Shown piece after piece: positions 28,469 to 38,903 of a stretch of DNA of 39,806 nucleotides (positions are counted from its first letter, which is position 1; every line of letters begins with the position of its first letter). Both the position numbers and the translations under genes were made by a program. The notes beneath the pieces were generated by a model. That model was not told the origin of the DNA, made no database searches, and worked only from the letters and a program-made list of their open reading frames with translations. Origin of the DNA: Candidatus Limnocylindrus primus (GTDB lineage: Bacteria > Chloroflexota > Limnocylindria > Limnocylindrales > Limnocylindraceae); assembly GCA_003670475.1 (NCBI GenBank), contig QWRJ01000001.1:1-39806 (forward strand). Direction: 5' to 3'.

Positions 28469-28693
28469 ATTCGAGACATGGATCTCATCCCTGGCATCCC
28501 GCGACCACTCTTCTGGTCGGTCTTGCCGGTGATCGGCCTCCCGATCGTGGGGCCGCTCTTCTACGCCACCTGGCTGCGCCGCAGGCTCTTCAACATCGGC
28601 GCTAACGCTCTGCAACTCCGCGAAGAGCGGAACCGTGCCCGCCGCGCCCGAGGGGCGGGCGAGGAGCACGGCGATCCCTCTCGTCGACGCTGA
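28406..28693 (+). CDS. Small membrane protein, possibly PLDc_N-like (phospholipase D N-terminal/cardiolipin synthase N-terminal type)
   Basis: GTG start; two hydrophobic helices, FWSVLPVIGLPIVGPLFYATWLRRR; internal ATG at 28478 is an alternative start. Confidence 0.6.
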   Translation: MDDLIVLGLVVAVWWLPALRVIRDMDLIPGIPRPLFWSVLPVIGLPIVGPLFYATWLRRRLFNIGANALQLREERNRARRARGAGEEHGDPSRRR

Positions 28694-28696
28694 CCC

Positions 28697-28705
28697 TGCT
28701 ACCAT
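28697..28705 (+). promoter_or_regulatory. Extended -10 TGcTACCAT upstream of tRNA-Asn
   Basis: Same TGcTANCNT pattern as infA and recO. Confidence 0.35.
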
Positions 28706-28738
28706 TTCGCCCTCGGCAGCCTCGCGCTGCTGACCTGT

Positions 28739-28813
28739 TCCGGCGTAGCTCAGTGGTAGAGCGGGCGGCTGTTAACCGCTAGGTCGTAGGTTCGAGCCCT
28801 ACCGCCGGAGCCA
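28739..28813 (+). tRNA. tRNA-Asn (anticodon GTT), CCA encoded
   Basis: Acceptor TCCGGCG/CGCCGGA, D-arm GCTCAGTGGTAGAGC, anticodon loop CTGTTAA, T-arm GTAGGTTCGAGCCCTAC, G-CCA 3' end. Confidence 0.95.
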
Positions 28814-28850
28814 GCAACATTGATTCTGTATTGAGCGGCAGGAGGACCAG

Positions 28851-29219
28851 ATGGTTGGCACAGGCCTCAGCGAAACCCCCGCCGCCTACCGCACCAAACT
28901 CGTTGCGCAGGACGATGCGCAGCTTGACGCCTGGGTTGCCGGATCACTCCGCGATATCGCCAAGCGGAGGGGTGTGGTGCAGTCAGTGCATGAGTTGAGC
29001 AAGGCAACCGGCCTTGATGACGATGCGCTCGCTGGCGCCTTCACCCTTGGCGGTGGTGCCGCTGCAACGATGGGGCGCGATGCTGAGGGGCAACTGATCT
29101 TCCCCGCCGTGGCGCTCTGGGCCTTCGTGCCGGGGATCCGCGCCTACGAGCCGAAGCTCGGCCGCGATCGACTGATCAACTTCCTGGTCGCGACCTTCGA
29201 GGAGGTCGTCTACATCTAG
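28851..29219 (+). CDS. Hypothetical protein (122 aa)
   Basis: Clean ORF after tRNA-Asn with GGCAGGAGG-like SD; no family recognised (…WAFVPGIRAYEPKLGRDRLINFLVATFEEVVYI). Confidence 0.65.
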   Translation: MVGTGLSETPAAYRTKLVAQDDAQLDAWVAGSLRDIAKRRGVVQSVHELSKATGLDDDALAGAFTLGGGAAATMGRDAEGQLIFPAVALWAFVPGIRAYEPKLGRDRLINFLVATFEEVVYI

Positions 29220-29264
29220 CGCTGATCTCCTGCGCGCCTCTTGCGCGACCGGCGAGGGTTCGGG

Positions 29265-30329
29265 CTATTCGCCCTTCTGGCGAAGGATCGCGGCGAGGTT
29301 ATCTAACTTGTTGCGCGCGATCTGCAACCACTTCGCCATGTTCGTGCGATCAAGGTGGTTCAACTTGACAGAGCCGTCTGCGCGATCAATCGCATGCAGG
29401 ATGGTGGCGAGCTCTTCAATGGCGTTACCGAGTGACTCGCGTGCGGCGGTGAGACCTGCGTCGCTTGCCGCAGGGAGCGCCGCACGGAGTGGGGCGCTGG
29501 TGAGCGGCGTCGCTTCAATAATTGGCGCAAAGACCTGCGTCTGGGCTGGTGCTGGTGTATCAACGGCAAACGGAGTTGGGGTTGCAGCTGCGGCAGGAGC
29601 CACTGCTGGTGCGCCGAGGCTTGGGTGCTCGCTCTCTCCACGGACAGCCTCCTTCAGTCGCGCAAGTGAGAGCTCGCCGCGTGCGATCTGCGCTGCGAGT
29701 TCGGCGCGACGGGCAGGGTCATCAATCTTCATCAGTTCGTAGGCGTGACTGATCGTGTCGGAGCGTTCGGCAACGAGGGCGCGCACATCGGCTGGCGCGG
29801 CGACAAGGCGGAGGCGATTCTCAATGTAGCCCTTATCTTTGCCGAGTTTGTTGGCGAGCTTGCGGATGCTATAGCCGAGCTCGCTCGTCATGCGCGCGAA
29901 GATTGCCGCTTCATCAAGTGGCGAGAGGTTCTCACGCTGTAGGTTCTCGATCACGGCGATCTCGATCGCCTGCTCGTCGCTCATCTCCTCAATGATCGCG
30001 GGGATCAGGGCGAGGGCGAGTGCGGTAACGGCGCGCCAGCGGCGCTCACCAGCAACGATCTCGTAGCGGCCGCGTTCGAGCGGGCGCACAAGGATCGGCT
30101 GGAGGACGCCATGCTCGCGGATGCTCGCCGTAAGGTCGTCTAGTGCGGCGGGGTCGGCGGCGATGCGCGGCTGCTTCGGATTTGGCGTGATGCGGTCAAC
30201 GGCGATCTGGCGGACGGCGCGATCGTGCTGCTCGCCCTCTGGCTTGAGGAGCGAGAGGACGGAGTCGCTTAGCTTTTCCTCCTGGGCGAGGCGCTGGCTT
30301 GCCGCTGCGCGAAAATCAGGCTTGGCCAC
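29265..30329 (-). CDS. parB: Chromosome partitioning protein ParB
   Basis: NPKQPR; GVLQPILVRPLERGRYEIVAGERRWRA; ENLQRENLSPLDEAAIFARM; HTH LGYSIRKLANKLGKDKGYIENRLRL. Confidence 0.93.
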   Translation of the reverse strand: MAKPDFRAAASQRLAQEEKLSDSVLSLLKPEGEQHDRAVRQIAVDRITPNPKQPRIAADPAALDDLTASIREHGVLQPILVRPLERGRYEIVAGERRWRAVTALALALIPAIIEEMSDEQAIEIAVIENLQRENLSPLDEAAIFARMTSELGYSIRKLANKLGKDKGYIENRLRLVAAPADVRALVAERSDTISHAYELMKIDDPARRAELAAQIARGELSLARLKEAVRGESEHPSLGAPAVAPAAAATPTPFAVDTPAPAQTQVFAPIIEATPLTSAPLRAALPAASDAGLTAARESLGNAIEELATILHAIDRADGSVKLNHLDRTNMAKWLQIARNKLDNLAAILRQKGE

Positions 30330-31089
30330 GTGCGATCACCTCCGCTGCTAACTCGCGATACATCTCCGCTGCGTCGGAGACTGGCGCATACACGGTGATC
30401 GGCTTCCCGGTGAGTGGCGCTTCGCCGAGGCGCACCGTTGAGCCGATGATTGTCTTGAATACTGGCGCATCGGCGTAGCCCTGCATCTCAGCGAGCATCT
30501 CCTTGCCGAGCACGGTGCGCTGATCAACGAAGGTGGGGAGGAGTCCGAGTACGGTGAGATCCTTGTTCAGCTTGGAGTGGATCGTCTTGACCACATTGAG
30601 CAGGTTCTTCAGTCCCTTCAGCGCGTAGTACTGCGCCTGCACTGGGATGATGACTGCATCCGCCGCCACGAGCCCGTTGATGGTGAGGAGGCCGAGCGTT
30701 GGTGGGCAGTCGATGAGGATGTAGTCGTAGGCGCCGCGCGTGCCATCATCAAGGGCCTCACGCAGCGCGTACTCGCGCCCCATCGCGTTGAAGAGGTCCA
30801 CCTCTGCCGAAGCGAGGTCGAGGGTTGCTGGGGCAACGTGGATTCCGGGGAAGTCGCTGTGCAGGATGATCGGTGCCATAGAGCGCTCCTGCGAGACGAG
30901 CACGTCAGCAGTTGAGCGGGAGACATCGGCGAGGTTGAAGCCGAGCCCAGCGGTGAGGTTCGCCTGGGCATCCATGTCGATGGCGAGCACCTTCAGGCCG
31001 CGCTCAGCGAGCGCTCCAGCGAGGTTGACGACCGTGGTCGTCTTTCCGACGCCACCCTTCTGGTTGGCGACCGCAATGACCTTCCCCAT
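30316..31089 (-). CDS. parA: Chromosome partitioning ATPase ParA/Soj
   Basis: MGKVIAVANQKGGVGKTTTVVNLAGALA (deviant Walker A); DYILIDCPPTLGLLTINGL. Upstream 17-codon extension in the ORF track judged non-coding. Confidence 0.94.
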   Translation of the reverse strand: MGKVIAVANQKGGVGKTTTVVNLAGALAERGLKVLAIDMDAQANLTAGLGFNLADVSRSTADVLVSQERSMAPIILHSDFPGIHVAPATLDLASAEVDLFNAMGREYALREALDDGTRGAYDYILIDCPPTLGLLTINGLVAADAVIIPVQAQYYALKGLKNLLNVVKTIHSKLNKDLTVLGLLPTFVDQRTVLGKEMLAEMQGYADAPVFKTIIGSTVRLGEAPLTGKPITVYAPVSDAAEMYRELAAEVIARGQA

Positions 31090-31294
31090 GTAACTCCCTC
31101 CGCGAGCGCTGGCGGTGTGCCGCCTGTGCGCCTTGCGCATCCTACCCCCTTGTCTTTGTTCGTAGCGGCGTCTGTGCGCTGTCTGCGTACACGGACGTCA
31201 CGGCTGTCTGGCAGGGTGGGGGTGTGGGAGAATCTCAGGGATCGGTGGGGGTGACTGCCGCTGTAACAAATAGAGATCTAACAATGGGGGGGTC

Positions 31295-32899
31295 ATGGCG
31301 GGAGACGGGGAGCGAGAGGCGGCGCGGACGACGACCAGCTCTGGAATCCCGCTCGCCCAGGAGTACGGCCCAGAGAGCGCGACGGGTCGCTTAGAGGCTG
31401 AGATTGGGGCGGCTGGGGCATACCCGTACACCCGCGGTGTCCAGTCAACGATGTACCGCGGCCGCCTCTGGACGATGCGCCAGTACGCCGGCTTCTCTAC
31501 CGCCCGAGAGTCGAACGCCCGCTACCGCTACCTCCTGGAGCAGGGACAGACGGGACTCTCGGTCGCCTTCGACCTGCCGACCCAGATGGGCTACGACTCC
31601 GACGCCCCTGAGGCGGAGGGGGAGGTTGGACGCGTCGGGGTGGCGATCGACTCGCTCGCCGACATGGAGCAGCTCTTCGATGGGATCCCGCTCGACAAGG
31701 TTTCGACCTCAATGACGATCAACTCCACCGCGCCGATCCTGCTCGCCTTCTACGTGGCGGTTGCCGAGCGACAGGGGGTGCCGCGTAGCGCGCTCGCTGG
31801 GACAACGCAGAACGATGTGCTGAAGGAGTACATCGCACGCGGCACCTATATCTTCCCGCCAGAGCCGTCCATGCGCCTGATCACCGACGTCTTTGAGTGG
31901 TGCAGCGCCGAGCTGCCGAAGTGGAATACGATCAGCATCTCTGGCTATCACATGCGCGAGGCGGGGGCGACCGCAGCGCAGGAGCTCGCCTTCACCTTCG
32001 CCGATGCGATCGCGTATGTAGACGCGGCGATTGCGCGCGGCATGGAGGTGGACGCGATCGGGCCGCGCCTCTCCTTCTTCTTCGCCGCTTGGACCGACAT
32101 CCTGGAGGAGACGGCAAAGTTCCGCGCTGCGCGGAGGATCTGGGCGCGACTGATGCGCGAACGATTCGGTGCGAAGAGTGAGAAGTCGCTCCACTGCCGA
32201 TTCCATGTTCAGACCGCAGGATCTGCGCTGACGGCGCAATCGATTGACAACAATGTGGTGCGCGCTGCGTATCAGGCGCTTGCTGCAATCTTCGGCGGCG
32301 CGCAGAGCCTGCACGTCAACGGGAAAGATGAAGCGCTCGCGCTACCAACAGAAGAGTCGGCGCGTCTCGCACTGCGAACACAACAGGTCCTTGCGCACGA
32401 AGCGGGCGTTATTGGAACAGTTGATCCACTCGGTGGAAGTTGGGCGATTGAAGCGCTCACCGACAAGATTGAAGCCGAAGCGCTGGAACTGATCGCTGAG
32501 ACAGATCGGCTCGGCGGCGCCGTTGCCGCAATCTCTGCCGGCTTCCCACAACGTGCCATTCAGGATGCCGCCTTCGCATATCAGCGCGAAGTAGAGCGCG
32601 GCGATCGTGTGATTGTTGGCGTAAACCGTTTTGTTGACGAAGAGGTGAGCACGCCGCCGATCGCCCGCATCGATCCGGCGCGCGAGAAGGAGCAGGTTGC
32701 CTCGCTTACAGCGTTCCGCGCAGCACGAAACGCGGCTGCGGCCGCTGCGGCACTCGCTGCAATTGAAACTGCGGCGAAGGGGAACACCAATCTGATGCCG
32801 CTCCTGATTGACGGCGTCAAGACGGGGCTCACTGTTGGTGAGATTAGTGGTGCACTGCGCAAGATCTGGGGCGAGTATCGAGAGTCACTCGTTCTATGA
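31295..32899 (+). CDS. mutB: Methylmalonyl-CoA mutase catalytic subunit (no B12-binding domain)
   Basis: [99 protein letters not shown]. Ends near residue 534. Confidence 0.94.
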   Translation: MAGDGEREAARTTTSSGIPLAQEYGPESATGRLEAEIGAAGAYPYTRGVQSTMYRGRLWTMRQYAGFSTARESNARYRYLLEQGQTGLSVAFDLPTQMGYDSDAPEAEGEVGRVGVAIDSLADMEQLFDGIPLDKVSTSMTINSTAPILLAFYVAVAERQGVPRSALAGTTQNDVLKEYIARGTYIFPPEPSMRLITDVFEWCSAELPKWNTISISGYHMREAGATAAQELAFTFADAIAYVDAAIARGMEVDAIGPRLSFFFAAWTDILEETAKFRAARRIWARLMRERFGAKSEKSLHCRFHVQTAGSALTAQSIDNNVVRAAYQALAAIFGGAQSLHVNGKDEALALPTEESARLALRTQQVLAHEAGVIGTVDPLGGSWAIEALTDKIEAEALELIAETDRLGGAVAAISAGFPQRAIQDAAFAYQREVERGDRVIVGVNRFVDEEVSTPPIARIDPAREKEQVASLTAFRAARNAAAAAAALAAIETAAKGNTNLMPLLIDGVKTGLTVGEISGALRKIWGEYRESLVL

Positions 32900-33393
32900 G
32901 CGCGGCGCAGCATGAGGTCGGACTAGGCGGCCTCCCAATCAACGGTCGTATTCATCACGTCGCCACGGTCGTGCGCGATCTCGATGCCGCTGTGAAATTC
33001 CACGCTGAGGTGCTCGGCCTGCCGCTCGAACAGATCGCCGATGTCCCGTCACAAGAGGTGCGCATCGCCTTTCTCACCGCGGGTGACTCTAAGATTGAAC
33101 TTGTGGCGCCAACGAACAGTACGAGCGGCGTCGCGCGCTTCCTCGAGACAAAAGGTGAGGGCTTTCACCACCTCTGCTTAGAGGTCGCCGACATTGATGC
33201 AGAGCTGCAGCGACTCGCAGCCACGGGGATTCAACTGATCAACGTAGTGGCGGTTGAGGGTGTTGAGGGGCCGGTCGCCTTCCTCCATCCGAAGAGTTGC
33301 CACGGCATCTTGGTGGAGCTGATTGAGGCGCCAGGTGGTCCAGCATGGAAGCGACTCGGTTACGGAGATCCAGCGCAGCTGCGGATTCGCTAG
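32896..33393 (+). CDS. mce: Methylmalonyl-CoA epimerase
   Basis: [61 protein letters not shown]. Confidence 0.94.
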   Translation: MSAAQHEVGLGGLPINGRIHHVATVVRDLDAAVKFHAEVLGLPLEQIADVPSQEVRIAFLTAGDSKIELVAPTNSTSGVARFLETKGEGFHHLCLEVADIDAELQRLAATGIQLINVVAVEGVEGPVAFLHPKSCHGILVELIEAPGGPAWKRLGYGDPAQLRIR

Positions 33394-34289
33394 GCCTTCT
33401 TGTAGCCCGCTTCGATAAGGAGGCGGGGGAGTTCAGTAGGGGAGCCAGCCACCTTGAAGCCCGCCGCCTCAAGCGCGGCGATCTTGTCCACCGCACGCCC
33501 TGAGGCGCCAGAGACGATCGCTCCTGCGTGGCCCATGCGGCGCCCCTCAGGGGCGGCACGTCCAGCGATAAATGCGACGCGTGGGAGGTGCTTCAGGTGC
33601 TCAGCGGCCCAGGCGGCCGCCTCCTCCTCTGCAGATCCGCCGATCTCGCCGATCAAAACGATCGCGCGCGTGCCTTTGTCTGCGGCGAAGAGCTCGAGCG
33701 CTTCGCGGAAGGTGGTGCCGATGATCGGATCGCCGCCAATGCCGAGGCAGGTCGACTGACCGATCCCCGCATCCGTCATTGACTGCACCGCTTCGTATGT
33801 CAGCGTTCCGGAGCGGCTCACCACGCCAACATCGCCGGGGAGATGGATTGACGCAGGGATGATGCCAACCTTGGTGCCGCTCCCGTTTGCGCCAGGTGAT
33901 GTTGCACCAGGGCAGTTCGGTCCAATCAGGTGTGCGCCGTGCGCACGAACGATGGCGAGCGCGCCAACCATGTCGTGGACGGGGATCCCTTCGGTGATAC
34001 AGAAGATGACTTTGATGCCAGCTTCGGCCGCTTCGGCGATCGCATCTCCCGCGCTTGCTGCTGGAACGAAGATGCAGCTCGTGTTCGCGCCGGTCTCGCG
34101 CACCGCATCGGCCACGGTGTCAAACATCGGGACGCTGTTATCAAGTGCGCGCTCGCCACCGCGACCCGGCGTGACGCCGGCAACGATCTTCGTGCCGTAC
34201 GCCGCCATCTGCGCGGCATGGAATCCGCCTTCGCGACCGGTGAGCCCCTGAACAACGAGACGCGTCTGCTCTCCAACTAGGATGCTCAT
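33390..34289 (-). CDS. sucD: Succinyl-CoA ligase subunit alpha
   Basis: [71 protein letters not shown]. Confidence 0.95.
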   Translation of the reverse strand: MSILVGEQTRLVVQGLTGREGGFHAAQMAAYGTKIVAGVTPGRGGERALDNSVPMFDTVADAVRETGANTSCIFVPAASAGDAIAEAAEAGIKVIFCITEGIPVHDMVGALAIVRAHGAHLIGPNCPGATSPGANGSGTKVGIIPASIHLPGDVGVVSRSGTLTYEAVQSMTDAGIGQSTCLGIGGDPIIGTTFREALELFAADKGTRAIVLIGEIGGSAEEEAAAWAAEHLKHLPRVAFIAGRAAPEGRRMGHAGAIVSGASGRAVDKIAALEAAGFKVAGSPTELPRLLIEAGYKKA

Positions 34290-35458
34290 TGCGTCCCTCC
34301 TGCGGCGAGTGCCACCGCCTTCTCCGCCGCCTCATCAAGGCTGGCCGCAGTTGCAAATCCACCAGCGGTGAGAAGTTCCGCCGCCTCTTTCGCGTTGGTG
34401 CCAACGATGCGAACCACCATCGGAACGGTGCGCTCCTGCTGTCCGCGTGCTTCAATCAGGCCGCGCGCCACTTCGTCGCCGCGCGTGATGCCACCGAAGA
34501 TGTTGACCAGGATCGCCTTCACGCCCTTGTCCGCAAGGATGATGCGCATCGCGGCGGCAACCTTGTCGGCGCGCGCCCCACCACCGATGTCAAGGAAGTT
34601 TGCCGGCGTGCCACCAGCGCGTGTCACAAGGTCAAGCGTGGTCATGGCGAGGCCTGCGCCGTTGACCATGCAGCCGATGCTGCCGTCGAGTCGGATATAG
34701 GCGATTCCCATCTCGCGCGCCTCGCGATCGATCGGATCCTCACTATCTTCGTCGCGCCACGCCTCAAGTTCCGGGTGGCGCTCAAGGGCGGAGTCGTCAA
34801 TGGTGATCTTTGCGTCAAGGCAGACGAGTCGCTCACCACCAGGAAGTTCTGGCGCAGGGACAACCGCGAGAGGATTCACCTCCACAAGATCTGCGTCAGA
34901 TTCACGCGCAACGCGAACGAGTCCTGTCGCAATCGCCACGAACTGCTTGAGCAGATCGCCACGTGCGCCGATGCGGAGGCCGAGGCGTCGCGCCTGGAAG
35001 GGGAGGAGTCCTGCATGCGGGTGCGCGTTCTCGCGGATAATCGCGGTTGGATCCTTAGCGGCAACCTCTTCAATCTCCATGCCGCCAGCGGCGGATGCCA
35101 TCAGCAGAATGCCGCGGCTGCTGCGGTCGATCAGTGCGGAGAGGTAGATCTCGCGCAGGATCTCTGCCGCTGGTGCTACGAGCACGCGGCGCACGGGGAG
35201 ATCCTTAATCGTGAGGGCGAGGATCTGCGCGGCGATCGTCTCCGCCTCTTCGGCGGTGGCGGCGAGCTTGACGCCCCCCGCCTTTCCGCGCCCGCCAACG
35301 AGGACCTGCGCCTTAATTACAACCTGTTTAGCGCCGCTTGCGAAGAGTCGCTCCGCAACGGCTCGGGCTGCGGCTGGCGTAGCGGCGACTTCACCATCGG
35401 GGACGGGGAGGCCAGCGCGGCGTAGGAGTTCCCGTGCCTCAGCCTCATGCAGTTTCAT
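34286..35458 (-). CDS. sucC: Succinyl-CoA ligase subunit beta
   Basis: [77 protein letters not shown] at 35458. Confidence 0.95.
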   Translation of the reverse strand: MKLHEAEARELLRRAGLPVPDGEVAATPAAARAVAERLFASGAKQVVIKAQVLVGGRGKAGGVKLAATAEEAETIAAQILALTIKDLPVRRVLVAPAAEILREIYLSALIDRSSRGILLMASAAGGMEIEEVAAKDPTAIIRENAHPHAGLLPFQARRLGLRIGARGDLLKQFVAIATGLVRVARESDADLVEVNPLAVVPAPELPGGERLVCLDAKITIDDSALERHPELEAWRDEDSEDPIDREAREMGIAYIRLDGSIGCMVNGAGLAMTTLDLVTRAGGTPANFLDIGGGARADKVAAAMRIILADKGVKAILVNIFGGITRGDEVARGLIEARGQQERTVPMVVRIVGTNAKEAAELLTAGGFATAASLDEAAEKAVALAAGGTQ

Positions 35459-35477
35459 CTCGCCTCCGCTCGCTGGA

Positions 35478-35493
35478 TCGGGCATCTGCCCGA
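35478..35493 (-). promoter_or_regulatory. Stem-loop TCGGGCA-TC-TGCCCGA just upstream of sucC
   Basis: Perfect 7-bp inverted repeat in the sucC leader. Confidence 0.3.
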
Positions 35494-35604
35494 GTCGTCA
35501 TGGGGGAGTGTACGCGTGCAGACTTTAATCGGCGCGGGTAGGATTGACGTGAGCGAAACACGGTAGGGTGCGAGGCAAAATTGAGAGCAAGGAAGGGGTC
35601 GCAC

Positions 35605-36018
35605 GTGGCTCAAGGATCTAGCCCTCTCGCCTCCCCCCAGAAGCTACGCAACTACCCGTCCTATCGGGGTGGCGAGGGGATGGTTGCCTGGGCCTTCCAT
35701 CGAATCTCGGGCATCGGAGTGTGGGCCTTCATCGTCCTCCACGTGTTCGACATCTGGTTGATTGGTGCCAACCCTGAACTGTACGACGACCTCGGCAAGT
35801 TCTATGCGAGTCCCGCAGGTCGTGTGATGGAGACGCTTCTTGGAGCGGCGCTCTTCTATCACGCGCTCAACGGCATGCGCATTGTGGTGATGGACTTCTG
35901 GCCGGCGCTCACCGCCTACCACCGCCAGTTGTGGCGCGTAGTTTGGATCGTCTTCTTCGCGCTCGGACTCCCCGGCGCGTACATCATCTTGAAGCCCATT
36001 TGGGAGGTTGCAGGATGA
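35605..36018 (+). CDS. sdhC: Succinate dehydrogenase cytochrome b subunit
   Basis: MVAWAFHRISGIGVWAFIVLHVFDIWLIG; FYHALNGMRIVVMDFWP. Confidence 0.9.
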   Translation: MAQGSSPLASPQKLRNYPSYRGGEGMVAWAFHRISGIGVWAFIVLHVFDIWLIGANPELYDDLGKFYASPAGRVMETLLGAALFYHALNGMRIVVMDFWPALTAYHRQLWRVVWIVFFALGLPGAYIILKPIWEVAG

Positions 36019-36404
36019 GCGCCCAGAAATATTCAGTCTCCGGTCGTCCTCGCCCGACAGGGTCGCAAGTGGATCTCTACGTCTGGTGGGCGGTACGAAT
36101 CAGCTCTCTTGCACTCTTTGTTCTTGCACTCGCGCACTTTGCGATGACGCACTTCGTCTTTGACCCTGGAGATCAGAGCGCTGAGTGGGTACGCCAGACA
36201 CGCTGGAGTTCGGTCGCCCTCCGCGCGTTGGACTGGGGGATGTTGATGGCAGTGCTCGTGCATGGATTTCTCGGCATGAGGACGGTCATGCAGGACTATG
36301 TCCCTTCGCGCATTAAGCGTGGGTCGCTCATTGGCCTGTACGGGATCGCGCTCCTCTTATTCGTGCTTGGTACCCAGGTCGTCGTCACGCTGCCAATGGA
36401 TTAG
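36015..36404 (+). CDS. sdhD: Succinate dehydrogenase membrane anchor subunit
   Basis: WWAVRISSLALFVLALAHFAMTHFVFD; VLVHGFLGMRTVMQDYV; ATG overlaps sdhC stop. Confidence 0.88.
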   Translation: MSAQKYSVSGRPRPTGSQVDLYVWWAVRISSLALFVLALAHFAMTHFVFDPGDQSAEWVRQTRWSSVALRALDWGMLMAVLVHGFLGMRTVMQDYVPSRIKRGSLIGLYGIALLLFVLGTQVVVTLPMD

Positions 36405-36411
36405 TGACTCT

Positions 36412-38193
36412 ATGAGTAGTGCACTTCGAGCGGAGGCGGGTCAGATCGATGTCGACGCGATCGTCATCGGTGCTGGCGGTGCTGGTCTTTGGGCCGCGCT
36501 TGAGTTGGCACGCGAAGGGATCCCAACGGCGGTGCTCACGAAGCTGTATCCAACGCGCTCTCACACTGGCGCTGCACAGGGTGGCGTCTGCGCCGCACTC
36601 GGCAATGTTGAAGAGGACCACTGGGAGTGGCACATGTTTGACACCATCAAGGGTGGCGACTACCTAACCGACCAGGATGCCGCCGAGGTGCTAGCCCGCG
36701 AAGCGATCCCTGCGGTCATTGAACTCGAGCGCATGGGACTCCCATTCAATCGCACCCCGGACGGAAAGATTGACCAGCGTCGCTTCGGTGGCCACACGCG
36801 CAACTACGGCGAAGGACCAGTTCGACGTAGCTGCTATGCGGCTGATCGTACTGGCCACATGATTCTGCAGACGCTCTATCAGCAGTGCATTAAGGCGGGC
36901 GTAAAGTTTTATGACGAGTACCACGTTGTGGATCTCCTCTTTGAGGGCGGCAGTGCAGATCAGGGTGGACGCTGCAGCGGCGTGGTTGGCTACAAGATCG
37001 CTGACGGTTCGCTCCACGTGCTGCGTGCCAAGGCGGTACTCCTTGCAACCGGCGGATATGGACGCGCCTGGCGCGTAACCTCCAACGCGCACTCACTCGC
37101 TGGCGACGGCATGGCGCTCGCCTGGCGTCAGGGTGTGCCACTGATGGACATGGAGTTCTATCAGTTCCATCCCACAGGGATTGTTGGGATCGGCATTCTC
37201 CTCTCTGAGGCGGCGCGCGGTGAGGGTGGCTACCTGCTGAATAACGAAGGGAAGCGGTTTATGGAGGACTACGCGCCGAAGCTGATGGAGCTTGCCCCGC
37301 GCGACATGATCTCGCGCGCCATGTATCAGGAGATTCGCGCCGGCCGCGGCATTGATGGGAAGGACTACGTTTACCTTGATGTACGACACCTTGGCCGCAA
37401 GGTGATTGAAGAGAAGCTCCCCGACATCACCGACTTTGCCCGCGTCTATCAGGGCGTAGAGCCGATCAGCGAGCCGGTCCCAGTGCAGCCAACGGCGCAC
37501 TACGCGATGGGTGGCGTGCCAACAAACCTTGAGACCGAGGTGCTTGCGAACGCCGCGGGCGCCGTCGTCCCTGGCCTCTTCGCGGCGGGCGAGGTTGCAT
37601 GCGTTAGCGTCCACGGCGCAAACCGGCTTGGGACGAACTCTCTTGTCGATCTTCTCGTCTTTGGCAAGCGTGCAGGGAAGCGGATGGCAGCGATCTGCAA
37701 GTCGACCACCGCCCCGAAGCACGTTGCGGGGGCCGAGCGGGCGATCCGTGAGGAGATGCTCGCCCTATCGACCCGACCTGAGGGGGTCCGCCCAGCGGAG
37801 ATCCGCCGTGCGCTGGCCGACGTGATGATGGAGAGCGTTGGCGTCTATCGAGACGAGGCGCTCCTCACCAGCGCGGTGAGTGAGATCCAGCGGCTGAAGG
37901 GGGAGTACCAGCACGTGCGCGTTGAGGACACGGGGAGCGTTTTCAATACGGATCTGCTCGAGGCGCGTGAGCTCGGTTACCTGCTCGATGTATCTGAGGC
38001 AACCGCCGTCTCCGCACTGGCGCGAAAAGAGTCGCGTGGCGCGCACAGCCGCGAAGACTATCCAGAGCGCGATGATGCGAAGTTCCTGGCGCATACAATG
38101 GTCTGGCGCGGCACTGATCAGGCACCTGCCACCAAGATTGACTATAAGCCAGTGACGATCACCAAGTTTGAGCCGAAGCCGCGCGTGTATTAG
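36412..38193 (+). CDS. sdhA: Succinate dehydrogenase flavoprotein subunit
   Basis: AIVIGAGGAGLWAALELA; YPTRSHTGAAQGGVCAALGN; FYQFHPTGI; GVHGANRLGTNSLVDLLVFG-type motif. Confidence 0.96.
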   Translation: MSSALRAEAGQIDVDAIVIGAGGAGLWAALELAREGIPTAVLTKLYPTRSHTGAAQGGVCAALGNVEEDHWEWHMFDTIKGGDYLTDQDAAEVLAREAIPAVIELERMGLPFNRTPDGKIDQRRFGGHTRNYGEGPVRRSCYAADRTGHMILQTLYQQCIKAGVKFYDEYHVVDLLFEGGSADQGGRCSGVVGYKIADGSLHVLRAKAVLLATGGYGRAWRVTSNAHSLAGDGMALAWRQGVPLMDMEFYQFHPTGIVGIGILLSEAARGEGGYLLNNEGKRFMEDYAPKLMELAPRDMISRAMYQEIRAGRGIDGKDYVYLDVRHLGRKVIEEKLPDITDFARVYQGVEPISEPVPVQPTAHYAMGGVPTNLETEVLANAAGAVVPGLFAAGEVACVSVHGANRLGTNSLVDLLVFGKRAGKRMAAICKSTTAPKHVAGAERAIREEMLALSTRPEGVRPAEIRRALADVMMESVGVYRDEALLTSAVSEIQRLKGEYQHVRVEDTGSVFNTDLLEARELGYLLDVSEATAVSALARKESRGAHSREDYPERDDAKFLAHTMVWRGTDQAPATKIDYKPVTITKFEPKPRVY

Positions 38194-38201
38194 GAGGCGT
38201 G

Positions 38202-38897
38202 ATGGATGTTGAACTGAAGATCCACCGTTTCGATCCCGAGCGAGACAGCGCGCCGCACTGGGAGACGTATCGCGTTCCGGTTGAGCCGATGGATCGCGTC
38301 CTTGACGTGCTGACGCGTGCCAAGGAGCTGCTCGACGGCAGCATCACCTTCCGTCGCTCTTGCGCTCACGGTGTCTGTGGCTCCGATGCCCTCCTCATCA
38401 ACGGGCGCAATCGCTTGGCTTGCAAGGTGCGCGTGGAGCAACTCGGCAAGAGCATCAGCGTGGCGCCGCTCCCTGGCCTTCCCGTGGTGAAGGACCTTGT
38501 GGTGGATATGGATGAGTTCTTCGGCAAGTACCGATCCGTGCTTCCGTTCCTGATCGCCGATGAGCCAGAGGGGACAGGGGAGCGCTTGCAATCGCAGCAG
38601 CAGCGCGATGTCTATGACGACACCACAAAGTGCATCCTCTGCGCGGCGTGCACGAGCTCCTGCCCAAGCTTCTGGGCCCAGCCCGAATATGTTGGCCCTG
38701 CGGCGATCGTCAATGCGCACCGATTTATCTTTGACTCGCGCGACCAGGGGGCAGACGAGCGCCTTGAGATCTTAAGCAACGAAGACGGAGTTTGGCGCTG
38801 CCGCACCACCTTTAACTGCGTTGATGCCTGCCCTCGCGGAATCAACATTACAAAGGCGATCCTTGAGGTCTCTTCGGCGATCGGCTCACGCGGCTAG
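38202..38897 (+). CDS. sdhB: Succinate dehydrogenase iron-sulfur subunit
   Basis: RRSCAHGVCGSDALLINGRNRLACK; CILCAACTSSCPSFW; CRTTFNCVDACPRGIN. Confidence 0.96.
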   Translation: MDVELKIHRFDPERDSAPHWETYRVPVEPMDRVLDVLTRAKELLDGSITFRRSCAHGVCGSDALLINGRNRLACKVRVEQLGKSISVAPLPGLPVVKDLVVDMDEFFGKYRSVLPFLIADEPEGTGERLQSQQQRDVYDDTTKCILCAACTSSCPSFWAQPEYVGPAAIVNAHRFIFDSRDQGADERLEILSNEDGVWRCRTTFNCVDACPRGINITKAILEVSSAIGSRG

Positions 38898-38903
38898 CGC
38901 GCG

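Noticed and set aside
31169-31197. 8-bp inverted repeat CGTCTGTG/CACGGACG in the parA-mutB divergent gap
   Set aside because: One wobble and a 13-nt loop; plausible operator but not distinguishable from background.
34289-35425. 378-aa plus-strand ORF
   Set aside because: Antisense to sucC; Cys/Arg/His-rich without motifs.
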